From the NCBI GenBank assembly GCA_949128115.1, contig OX421961.1, forward strand, positions 83,931,277-83,995,276: a stretch of DNA of 64,000 nt. Reading direction: 5' to 3'. The notes under the pieces are model-generated. The model did no database searches. It was not told where the DNA came from and saw only the letters and a program-made list of their open reading frames with translations. The stretch comes from Anaspis maculata (lineage: Eukaryota > Arthropoda > Insecta > Coleoptera > Scraptiidae). Of this stretch, positions 1 to 10,043 are shown piece after piece. Within the stretch, counting starts at the first letter, position 1. Each line of letters begins with the position of its first letter. The position numbers were made by a program, and so were the translations under genes.

Positions 1-147
1 AGATGCAGATATGGCATAGTAAGGTCGGAACAATTTTTGGAACAATCGGAAAACACAAAATGTCAATGACGAGGCGGGATTCGGATCCGCGCGGAATAAC
101 ACGACTGGCTTGGCGAGCCAACACCTAAACCACTCGGCTACCGCCGC
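1..147 (-). repeat. tRNA-derived SINE, head plus partial body
   Basis: Read on the minus strand, positions about 147-65 look like a class-II (Ser/Leu-type) tRNA head. An A box, TAGCCGAGTGG, lies at 140-130. A B-box-like GGATCCGAATCCC lies near 89-77 and has one change from the canonical GGTTCGAATCCC. The putative acceptor strands do not pair, and the anticodon loop lacks a T at position 33, so this is not a working tRNA. The sequence from 64 to the window edge would be the SINE body and is cut by the edge. The alternative is a simple tRNA pseudogene. Confidence 0.55.
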
Positions 148-495
148 TACCCAACATTTATGGCTGTGGGGGTCCTTTTCAGGGTAAGTGATGACTGATG
201 ACAATGACAAGAATAAAAAACAATTGTTGATACATGAACAAGTGAGTAGGTACATTTTGCATACAAATTTGCCTTGCACTTCTTCCTGCTTTCACTGGCA
301 GAAAAAGCGAAAACAGTCAAATTGTTTGACAGTTTTCCCCTTAAAATTGAACGCAGAGTCCAAAACACAGATCAATTTTTCAAAATTTCTACTGGCGTAG
401 ACAGAATTTTCCAATCAGCTACGTCACTCGGCTATTCTGACAAAGTTCGGCACTGATGGTTGAAACGGGTGTCCCGTTTTTTACCGCTGACTACA
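148..495. other. Intergenic, nothing recognised
   Basis: AT-rich sequence with short overlapping ORFs on both strands. None has a recognisable motif. Confidence 0.5.
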
Positions 496-606
496 TAGTC
501 CTTTTTTTTTTTAAAGTCCACTGTGGTGCAAATGTCACGCACCTTTGCATTCACCGTCAATACGAAGGTGTTTGTCATTTGCACCACAATGGACTTAAAA
601 GGACTA
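496..606. repeat. Foldback MITE, 111 bp
   Basis: A near-perfect palindrome running TAGTCCTTTT...AAAAGGACTA. The arms include GTCCA(C/T)TGTGGTGCAAATG and its complement, with a loop near 545-575. There is no coding capacity. Either a TA duplication or a TAGT...ACTA terminus is possible. If transcribed it would form a long hairpin. Confidence 0.75.
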
Positions 607-1550
607 TATTATGCAATATTTTTGGACTAAATCGGTTGTAGACGTATGCTGATATATATTTATTGTAAACAATAACGTCCTACCATTATAATAAATGGTC
701 TGTAAAAACAAGGAATACTTAACAATAAAGAACATTACATAAAGTTTTTAGATTCAGCTCTGACAGCCTATATCTCTTTTATCATGCATTTCTGAGGAAA
801 GTCCTATTATTTTTTGAAGCTGTACCGATTGTGATTTTTTTTGAACCTGGGGGCCAATTTTCTACTCTTCGCAACTTTAAAAAACGTTCGCAAGTTTGCG
901 ATTTCTGTAAATTCCAATTTTTGAGCCATCGTTTCTTTACGTATGCGCATCGATGCGCACGTTTTCATACGTTTTGCTGCGAGCGGACCTGGACTGGCGC
1001 AAGTCACTTTGCGTATACGCTTTCATGATGAAGTGAGGTTAGGTAGTAATGTTTTCATTGTTATCAATAAAACAAACAGCATTGCTGAAGGTATGTGGCG
1101 ATCATGGTGCCGAGTCAGGTGGCTAATGAGATACAGCACGGAATAACTTCACGAATGCGTCCTAAATAAAGAATTACTCACTCTTCTGTCATTCTTTTTA
1201 ATCATCAGCTTCAGGGACACTGTTTAAAACTTGTCACGATGATGTTTAATTTTTTTCTTTTCATCGTCTGCAGTCTGCAGTGAAGCTTTGCATTTGCTCC
1301 TCACTAACGAGATCCAGGTTTTTGGAAATAGGTAATAATGTTCAGTTGTCTTCAACTGAACAACAAATTCAACTGTGAGTAGATAGATCTTGTCAAAATA
1401 TTACAAAAACTCATAAACCGCTTTGTAGAGTTCGGCCTATTGTCAAAGATACAGCCCTTTACAGTTAATTTTTTTTGGATTTCAAAAATTTGTAACTCAG
1501 GAACATTTCGACAAAATTAGCCTAAATTTAGCGTTGACTGGTTTTATTGG
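607..1550. other. Intergenic, nothing recognised
   Basis: AT-rich DNA with small shadow ORFs. No domain, splice-bounded exon or repeat pair was identified. Confidence 0.4.
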
Positions 1551-1682
1551 CTACTTTTCCAATTTTTATGATGGTACAGGGTGTTCACGTATAAATTGGA
1601 GGCTTCCGCTCAAACATAGTTTCAAAAATTTAAGACCACTTTTTTTTTCGCAGGTTTCGAAGGCACTAAAATTTTCTGTCGT

Positions 1683-1975
1683 CTATCGCGAGTATGAAAC
1701 TGCATGGTGTCGGCTCGCGCAGCCTGGCGCACAGCGCGTCCCCAATGAGGACTTGGTAAGGCGGAGGACTTGGTATAGCGAGCACTTGGTAAGGCGGGAG
1801 AACTCGGGCGGATGCTTAAGAAAAAAATATCTGCTTCCCGGGGCATCACCGTACGATAGTAGATGCCCCAGTACTAAGAGACGCGTGAGAAAGTCCATCT
1901 GGCCCAGTGCGGATTTGAACCTGGGACCTTCGCCTTTGAAAGCGAGGCCGAGCTCACCGTGCTACCGACTGGGTT
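1683..1975 (-). repeat. tRNA-derived SINE-like unit
   Basis: On the minus strand, 1974-1901 resembles a tRNA. The outer ends CCCAGT and ACTGGG pair. There is a D-arm-like GTAGCACGGTGAGCTC, an imperfect anticodon hairpin (CCTCGC/GCGAAGG), and a B-box-like GGTTCAAATCC. Stem mismatches argue against a functional tRNA. Downstream on the minus strand comes a GC-rich body. It includes two direct and one diverged copy of ACTTGGTAAGGCGG (1751-1799, plus strand). A 210-codon open frame across this stretch on the plus strand is only a consequence of its GC content. Confidence 0.45.
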
Positions 1976-1977
1976 CA

Positions 1978-3275
1978 AATTTTCCTTGTTATCTTATACC
2001 TTCCATAAAAAATACATTGAGGAATGTTGGAGGAAAAATAAAAAAAAATGTGAAAAAAATATATTTTTTTTTAAATGAAAATTGCCTGAATTGTAGATTT
2101 CAATGTGCCCTTTCTAAATTTGCACTTTTCCGATTTATATCTTTGCAGTGCGCACCGCCATGTTGAAAATATGATACCTGAAAAGAAGTTTTTGACAATA
2201 TCTAAATTTAAGTCCTTGCGAAACTGAAGTGTTTATATAATATACGTATGAAAGTAAATTTAATTCTCCACGATTTGACACTTGAACCATCTCTGTGCGA
2301 CTCGGGGTTCTTGAGCTAGAGCTTCCGGAAGTATCAATTTTCGGTGTTAAATAGTGACCGGATTTCACCACTGGATCACCACCATGTCTTAATCAAGTTA
2401 CCCATCAATAACGCGTCAGCATTTATCTCAAATCATGAACATTGGTGGACCTGGCACCGCTCCAAGAGGTGATTTTCAATTCTTTCGGAACCGAAAATTG
2501 ATACTTCCAGAAGGTCTAGCTCAAGAACCGTGGGTCGCACAGAGCTGGATCAGATGTCAAACTGTGGAGGATTGAATGTGCTTCCATATATGTATATAAA
2601 CATTTCAATGTCACAAGGGCCAAAATTTAGATATTGTCAAAAACTTCTTTTCAGACATCATTTTTTCATTATGACGGCGCGTACTGCAAAGATATAAATC
2701 GAAAAAGTGCAAATTTAGAAAGGGCACGTCAAAGTCTACAAATAGGGCAAATTGCATAAATATTAAAAAATGTTGAAAGGCTTTTTTTTCAAATTATTTT
2801 TTTTTTTCAACATTTTTCAACGTCTTTTTTTAATGTAAGGTATAAGGTAACAAGAAGAATTCACTTTTTTACAAAATGAAATGTCTTTTGTTTAAATCCG
2901 TTGAAAAATAAAAATGTTACATTAAGTTTCTTATGACAGTACTAAATTCCTTTTGGTGCCTCCACCAAATTTGCCTGCGGTAGATGATTATGTTCCACCA
3001 TTTTTTTATATTAGTGTTTGATGTCCCAAAAACCGATTGAGACATAGCCCCATATATTTCTACTAAGCTGGACATCATCAGGCTTTTCGATACCTTCTGC
3101 CCCTAGATAATCCACCATTTTGAAAAAGGGGCGCTATTTAAATCCTAAGGGACGAGAAGAAGAGCACTGCGGGTCAAATCGTTTAGTTAGGTCTCAGTTG
3201 TAACCCTGCCAGGTGATTTGCCTTTATCATCATTTGCAACTTATATTCCCTATTTCGGTTGTACTACGTCCACTA
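1978..3275. mobile_element. Truncated copy of palindromic TAGTGG element (P2-type)
   Basis: This aligns closely with the inner left arm, centre and complete right arm of the element at 51899-53625. Shared landmarks are GGTGGACCTGGCAC at about 2439, the GCACTGCGGGTCAAATCG block near 3165-3182, and the terminus GACGT(A)GT.../...ACGTCCACTA ending at 3275. The outer left arm is missing, and the junction abuts the SINE-like unit at about 1976. No transposase is visible. Confidence 0.75.
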
Positions 3276-4544
3276 CATCATTAAGTTTCGTTCATAATGG
3301 CTGGTAATTTATGCCGCATGCCGTAGGATGTAGGATGTAGGATGTAAACTTGACAGTACGGACCACGGTCTATAATCTGAAATATACCCAGACTTGAAGG
3401 TTTGCGGGGTGGGTAGTACTGGTAACTGGTAGTATAATAGTAGGACTAGTAGCTAGTTGTATTGGTTGGTACCAATACCCTTGATCTTGGATGTAGAACT
3501 TGAATCTTGGACAGTTTGACAGAACGGCATAACGGCATAAGTTAACATCCTATAAGGGCCAATTCTGTATCAAACTCGTTTAAATTTAAAGGCCGTTAAA
3601 AGAAAATCAAAGAGCAAAGAGAATGGCTAAGGACAAACGGAAATGGAGGGAATTCGTATACGGCTCGGGATAACAAGAATTTAATTTGAGTTTGAAATTT
3701 TGTTAAAATTGTTATTGTAAATCGAAATGAAATGTAATTTTTTTTAACCTTCACACCTCACGGGTAAAAAAAGGAACATGATTATATATATATATATTAT
3801 ATATATATATATATTATATATAATATATATAAAAGAAAATCAGCCAATCGTGAATTCCATTTCTGATCGTTCCTAAGTGACCGACGCCTTTAAAAATTTT
3901 AAAGGGCCTTTAAATTTTATAGAATTGCCACTATTGTGAACCAAAACATTGATTTCCAACTGTTGAAGTTCTAAGGTTACGGAACAAGTGTAAGTTAACA
4001 GCCATTATGAACGCTGCTTTAGGTAGGTACACCTACTACAATTTGAGGCGCATAATCTCCTGTTAGGGTGTTGGCTGATATTTATACGAGGAACTTATTC
4101 TAGCCGAAACTGACAGGTCATGGTTACTTTACAGGCGTCTGCTGAAGCAAGAAAGTAAAACTCCACCTGCCTATAACGGCAGGTAAAGTCTTTACAGGAC
4201 TCAACTGGGCCTTTAAGGCCTTAGCAATCCTCAGTTCATGTCAACATGACATTGCCCACATGCCCAATTTTACTCCACTGACATTTCAAATTACGACCAC
4301 GGTTTCGATTCTAGGCAGTTACGGGTAAAGCAACATACGTAACTACGCCAGAAGTGTTTTCACAGAATTATAAGGGCTCAATTTCAAGTCCGATTTGCGA
4401 CCGCCGCTGCAAAGTTGCACCTTGAACGTCAAAAATGGAGACGTTCCTGCATTTGGTTAAGATTTGGAGCTCATCGCTAAACCGTTGACAGTTGCGAATT
4501 GTCAGGTTCGCGTCCCCATGGCGTTACCTATCGCTACCACCTGA
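3276..4544. other. Low-complexity intergenic DNA with microsatellites
   Basis: Contains (TAGGATG)3 at about 3324-3346, a degenerate AGTA/GGTA-rich stretch at 3405-3475, and an (AT)n run at about 3783-3832. No gene is seen. Confidence 0.7.
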
Positions 4545-6536
4545 ATTAGGCATTTCCACATGACGTCACGAGCTCGTCAGTGTTGCCAACCTAGTTGAAT
4601 TTATAACGTCAAAAAAGTGTTAGGGAACAACCCGCGTTGTTATGATTGTAAAAAAAGTACTTTTTTGAGATTTTGGATACAGTAGGAAGCAAGTTTGTGC
4701 GTGATAATTGTTCACGAAACTCTGGCGCTTCGATCAATACTGATAGTTGGAGATGTGCTGCCCCAAATAGCTCAATAAACAAGAAAGTTTGGTGGAGTGC
4801 TTAAATCATTTTCGTCGAAAAAAAAAATCCGTGGCTTTTTCGGAAAACTAGATTTCTGGAAGAGAAGAGCATCTCAGGGAGTATCTCAAAGTGCCAAGAA
4901 ATGCGACTCAAAGACATCTGGGAAGGAGAAAATATGCCAGTTTATATGCCTGCCGATAAGGTAAAAAGCTGACTAAATTGTTAGAATACAGAATAAATGT
5001 GAGATGATTTTACAAATTATCCATTACTAAGCGCCCTTCTGATTTCAGAAAGTATGGCTGTGGCAAAAACTGTGACCTGTGGCGATCGTGAAATGGGGAA
5101 AATCCAGCGACCAAGGAATTTCTAAGTTGACCACAATGTTACCTCAAATCCTGCTTACAAGAAGAAATTCCAGGATTTTTTAAGCAATGTGTCTTGCCGC
5201 GATTAAGCCATCAACTGAAAATTCAAGATTGTCAAGTCAGGTGTACGATTTGGTCAACAGAAGATAAAGATACTCGGAGCCGATCCCATGTGGTTCACAT
5301 GTGCTTATATCACAGCAAATATTACAACTATAGTGAAGTAGAAAATGGAAACTATTGTCAATTCAAACATCTAGGCTTGTGAAAGCAATGGAGAAAGCAT
5401 GACTAGAGATGTAGAGGGCTCAATGAACGTGAACGTTGGGTTGGAGTTTGGAGTGGTTGAATCTTTTTTTTGAGGAAAAAATGAGAAATTCATGGTTTTC
5501 TCGAAACGCTGGGGCTCGTGGAAGTACGAGGCATCAGAGAATGTATCCCAAAGCGCCAAGAAATGGAAAGGAGGAAGGAAGGAATACACTTGAAAAAATA
5601 TACGGAGGTTGGACCGATAACCATTAGGATGGGTAACTAAATTGCTGTAATACAGTTATGATGTTTGCACAAAATTATCTGTTGCTAAGCCTATCTAGTT
5701 TCAGGAAGTACCTGTGTCAAGAATTGTGGCCTTCGGCAATCTAAAAATGGGAAAATCTACGGACTGAGGAATTGCTACGTCGACCACAATTTGGAGCCTA
5801 GAATCCTCGATAGAACAATAAATATTTGTATTTTTAAGAAATGTACCTTGACGCAATCAAGTTGTAGTTGAAAATTCAATATCGTCAAATCAGGTGTAAA
5901 ATTTCTGTCAAGTAGGGCTCCGGTGACTGATTACATCTTCGGTGGCCGAACAGCTGTTCGAGTTAAACTTCCATGTTTTGCCTCTGTCCATATTCTACAA
6001 CCGAAGTGAAGACATTCCTGCACTTTTAAAATATAAAATATAAACAAAAACTATTGTTTGTTTCTTTAATCCAGCAGTAAAAGCTGGGCCTCAAATATTT
6101 GGGTGATTGGGAACCACAAACCGAAGAGGTACATACCTAGCCCCACACAAGGCATATCACTCCAGCAATGCCGGGAACGTAAACCCCCAACATTCAGGTG
6201 AGGTTTGGAGGCAAAGTTCATGCCCAATTTTGTCGGAAAATATGAATTTTCACCACTACCCTGTGCAGTTAACCTAACGAGATTGGCTTGCTTTTTCACA
6301 AAAAAACACACTTTTCCACGAGAACTTATTTTGCAGGCGCATTAAGGACATTGCTTTGAACTTTATACAAAAGTTTCAAACTCAAACTCAAAAAGGTAGC
6401 CGGGGAAAAAAATGCAGAAACTGGAACTCCATAAGCGCCCTGTAGTTCGGTTGTTCCCAAACATTATTTGGTTCAAATTTGGCGGGCAATTCTGGACAGT
6501 TGGCAACATTTCTGTGACGTCAATGGAAATGCCTAA
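4545..6536. mobile_element. Inverted-repeat element with internal duplication
   Basis: The ends are inverted: ATTAGGCATTTCCA followed by TGACGTCA at 4545-4568, and its complement at 6515-6536. Similarity continues inward with the motif GTTGCCAAC. Inside, about 4785-5255 and about 5435-5900 are diverged direct copies. Both contain CCAAG(A)AATG, GACTAAATTG-type, TTTCAG-AAGTA and TTGACCACAAT/TCGACCACAAT blocks. The pattern of 'ttcag' before the second block looks exon-like, but stops break every frame and no protein family was identified. The target duplication is not clear. Confidence 0.55.
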
Positions 6537-7544
6537 TACCTTAGCAACCGGTCATATCTGCCGGCCGACCGTAGAAAGTGCATTGCCAGTTCAAACATGA
6601 GGGTGGATAACACGGAAAAGAGAGATTTTGTGTGCAATGTAGCGGTCAAGTTTGCAAGTAGAAGCAATAACCTACACTGAAACTTAAAATAAGGAAAATT
6701 CTACAAAAAAAAACTTTTCCCGTCGAGGTGAAATTGATGTTCGAAATTTGCAGAGATAGGCACTTCTAATACAAGAAGATGACTTGTTGGGTTTTTGACA
6801 ATGTGGCTGAACGTTTCAAGATCGTCAGTAACGTATGCGTCTCTGATTACGAAAAAAACTTGTCTCGTTACCATTCATCTATGAGGTAGCAAAAGATGGC
6901 TATAGGGGGGCTGGCTGAGGACGTAAAGCTCAAAAAATGAATCTAATAAGTACCAAAGGTACAAACAAATCCTCACTATCAATAAAAATGTTTTTGGATA
7001 ACGCCAAATGGTGGAAATTGCAGTGGTAAAAACAATAGCCAACCGGACCAGGGGGTTGCAGAAGACTGGGGAAAGTTTTTAGTAATCCATAGGCCAGCGA
7101 CCTCTTTCGTGACGAGAAAAATTCATTTGTAGCAGGCCCGAACTATCTTTGATTATCACAGAGCTGTTTTCTCATGATTCAGAACAAAGAACTGTATCTT
7201 GACAGTAAGTGAGAAGATTAGCAAAATTTCGATGTAAGAGGACTTTGTTAAGTGCGAGCAGTTGATTCAAACCTGTTGGGGTGTAATTCAACTTCCCGTG
7301 GCTATACAACAATTTCCTGAATTTTATTGAAAATTTTGCAAATCGCTACAATCTCAGCCAGGTCACCCTGAATTGTTGAGGTCCACAGACTCGTCAGGTT
7401 AAGGGCTTGTAGAATACCCAATCAGCTTCCCTTATGAAAAATTTGGAAGAAATCTGCCAAGTGGTTTTCCTGTAGGAAAACTCCGAAAAAGTGTCCCTTT
7501 AATTTTGGCCGTCAGTATAGATTTCTTGTTTACAATGGTTTATA
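6537..7544. other. Intergenic or intron, nothing recognised
   Basis: Probably part of the CABIT gene's intron on the minus strand, because the exon at 7643-8209 ends in a donor. No further CABIT exon was recognised here. Confidence 0.4.
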
Positions 7545-7618
7545 CTCGATAGAGGCGCCACTGACCCAGGAATTGGATACACTTTTAACCTTCGTCACCT
7601 CACTATAGCTACTATAAT
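7545..7618 (+). repeat. Short dispersed repeat (CGATAGAGGCGC...CACTATAGC)
   Basis: The block TCGATAGAGGCGCCACTGA followed by TTCGTCACCTCACTATAGC resembles 26655-26712 on the minus strand. Its last 20 or so bases recur exactly at 26838-26859. It lies just inside the intron after the CABIT exon. Confidence 0.4.
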
Positions 7619-7642
7619 GTACCTATGTAGGTGGATACACAC

Positions 7643-8209
7643 CTTGGAGCCGGCAAGCACGGCTTCACCGGCGGGGACTAGCACTTCTCCGGCAGGTATG
7701 ATTCTCGCTCCTTCGGACACCACCCCGCCGCCTCCACCATCTGTCTCTCCATTTTGGTGGTGTTCAGTCTTGGCATGAACGCCTCGTATCGTCTCCCTCA
7801 CCAGGCAGCCCTCTTCGGGCCTTCTCCTGGCCAGCTCGGCCACGCTCTCGATGCATCTGACTGCGCGACCTTCCTCACTAAGCAGCTCGAAGTAGCCGGC
7901 ATAGGTGTCGGGGATGACGAGCCGCGGCCCTACGCATACCAGCCTCCTGCCCTCCTTGATCTTGACGGCCTGCGCCACGATCTTGTGTCGCTTGCCAGCT
8001 GACACCAGGAGGGCAGTGGACTGCAGCCCAGGGCTGGGCAAGGTGGGCACACCGAGGCCGCCGTACTGGCCCTTGATTATTTTAACGACGGCCGGAAGTC
8101 GATGCTTTGTAACGAACTCGCGCAGGTAACTACCCTCGTCTGCCCAACGGGCGGCCGCGACTGTGATCTGACCATCGGTAGCGGCCATCCTAGGGCAAGG
8201 TCCTCATCC
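7643..8209 (-). CDS. CABIT-domain protein (GAREM/Serrano-like), first coding exon
   Basis: The 182-codon coding part runs from the ATG at 8188 to a donor AAG|GTGTGT at 7643/7642 and ends in phase 0. The exon begins after an acceptor (TTTATTGTTCCAG, AG at 8211-8210). An in-frame TGA at 8206-8204 makes ATG 8188 the start, so 21 nt of this exon are 5' UTR and the gene has a 5'-UTR intron. Residues about 24-115 carry CABIT-type strands: RLPAVVKIIKGQY, then SAGKRHKIVAQAVKIKEGRR, VCVGPRLVIPDTYAGYFELL and RAVRCIESVAELARRRP. A glycine-rich insert near 137-141 and a final AGEVLVPAGEAVL strand follow. Known family members such as GAREM and Themis are cytoplasmic adaptors in receptor tyrosine kinase or antigen-receptor signalling. 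A similar adaptor role here is inferred. The exon is strikingly GC-rich against its surroundings. The downstream exons were not found and probably lie left of the window. Confidence 0.82.
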
Positions 8210-9786
8210 CTGGAACAATAAAAAAAACTCAGATTTTGGTAGGTATTGAAGTAGGTACTTATAGAGACAACAAACAGAGAGAAATACAAATATGACTCAA
8301 TCTGCCTCTAAAGATCTCGCCAATAAATATGCACTAATAGAAGAAATCAAGTTAGAGCCGGCGGCCGGCCGCGTCTTAACATTCCGTGATACGTTTCAGC
8401 ATTAGCCCAAATTTGACTGGTCAATTTGAACTAGCTCCGATCGATCCGCATCAGCAGGGTGCCTAGATCGTATGTCTATGGATCGTATACGGAATGTTCC
8501 AGGCGGTACCGAGAATCGCTTTGGAATGTTGAGCGAAGACGCCGCATAATGCCAAGTTGTAACCGTAAATTAACATGAAAAATTACATATACCATGACAA
8601 AAAAAAACTCATCAAGCTTTCCAGAATCGACGAACGGAAAAACATCCAAATTTAAGCACCTAAATCAAACAGTAAGTAAATCCCTTGTTCTGAAAGGGGC
8701 ATAAGTCAAGTTTGTCTTGCGATTTTGACCCAAAATTGGCACGTTATTCCTCAGCAAAATTTGTGAATCAATAAAATTCATATCGCAGTTTCAATAGATT
8801 CCTATAGTTGCCTGTAAACTCGTTTGTAAATAACATCGACAGCCTTTATTCCAGCGGTTTTTGTCATTAAGGTACTCTTCCAAGATCAACTTCAGAAGCA
8901 CCCAGTACAATGCTGCGATGACATCCGCCTTGATAACAGATTCGTGTCTAAAAAAAGGTACCTCATCAGGCTGTATTCATTGTCTACTTATTATTACAAC
9001 GAATGAGTTAATCGCGTTTGCAGGGAATATCTTTCGCGGTTCTCTGAAAATAAATGAAGATAGAATTAGTGGGCAATATTAAATATATTAGTAGCAGTAG
9101 ATAGAGAGAGCGTCTTAAGTCAAATGTATAGGGGACACGGGGACACCAAACCTATGGCGTGCTTTCTGCTTTGCCGGAAGGGCAGAGTGAGGCAATGCTC
9201 GAATGAAACATCTTCTACAAGGGCCTTGCTGCGTCTACGTCTGAATTGTCGGCGAAAAGAGCAAGCCTTCTAGATACAAGGTCAGTTTGAGAAATCACGA
9301 ATCAAATCCCATACAAACAAAAAAAGTTACAACAAGCAGACTGAGCTTTTGCATCAGTATCGATTTTGCATGCAAGGACGACAGTGTATAGGTGTCTGAT
9401 AAACTAACTAAACATTTTGGGTACGCCTGGTGTGACCGTGTGCATCCTCCTGCGATGATGCCACAGGCAAAGGCTGGGTCAGTAAGTGAATCGCGATGTT
9501 AAGTTCTCTGCTGGTTGGTTTGTGCTGTAGTGCTGTGCAAAAGGCCATAGGATAAATGATGGCAAGCGCGGTACTCGCGGTAGGGACGCGATGAGGAGCT
9601 GCGACCAGTGCGGTGCGACCTTGAGCTGGTCACACTTCTGGTCAGCAATGGGCAAGGTCCGCCCGGTGAAAATGTGGCCTTGACTCCGCAGAGTTCAAGC
9701 GGCCGCTCATAATGAGCGCACTTTCTAAACGAGTGCCCCTCAATAGGTGCGCGCGAACGGAACAAAACGCGTACACTAGGTACGAG
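8210..9786. other. 5'-UTR intron or intergenic DNA of the CABIT gene
   Basis: Holds a GC-rich palindromic patch (GCCGGCGGCCGGCCGCG near 8357-8373) and otherwise AT-rich sequence. GC rises again at 9540-9770. No protein family was recognised in the ORFs. Confidence 0.4.
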
Positions 9787-9955
9787 TATATATAACTTTG
9801 GCAATCCGCAACAACATCAGAGCATACTCATTTCACTTTGGCGTTTGCTTCAGTATTTGCTTCACGATATCTGTCCACATTTTTTCTTCTTATTTTCAAT
9901 TCCTTCCTCTTCATCTTCATGTTCGTTCGCTTTCTTTTTGTGACTACTTTGGTAG
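9787..9955 (+). promoter_or_regulatory. Candidate core promoter and 5'-UTR exon
   Basis: TATATATAA at 9787-9795 is followed about 30 bp on by an arthropod-type initiator ACATCAG, with A+1 at 9819. GC-rich sequence lies upstream. A pyrimidine-rich leader without a long ORF then runs to a donor-like GGTAG|GTAAGT at 9955/9956. The palindromic element P1 sits about 90 bp into the supposed intron. No coding exon for this transcript was recognised, so the call rests on motif spacing alone. Confidence 0.3.
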
Positions 9956-10043
9956 GTAAGTAGGTAGGTAGGTTGATAATACGCGTAGAATTTTTCACTC
10001 TCCCTATCCTTTCAACTGTGTTTGTCAAGGAAGAAAAGTACAA

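Noticed and set aside
65..147. Functional tRNA-Ser or tRNA-Leu
   Set aside because: Acceptor strands do not pair, the T arm has a mismatch and the anticodon loop is irregular.
1534..2166. 210-codon plus-strand ORF
   Set aside because: It spans a SINE-like tRNA unit and the start of a palindromic element. Its length follows from local GC content and no domain is visible.
9951..9975. GTAG-rich run as a CRISPR or minisatellite array
   Set aside because: It is a short simple repeat typical of this genome, with no spacers.
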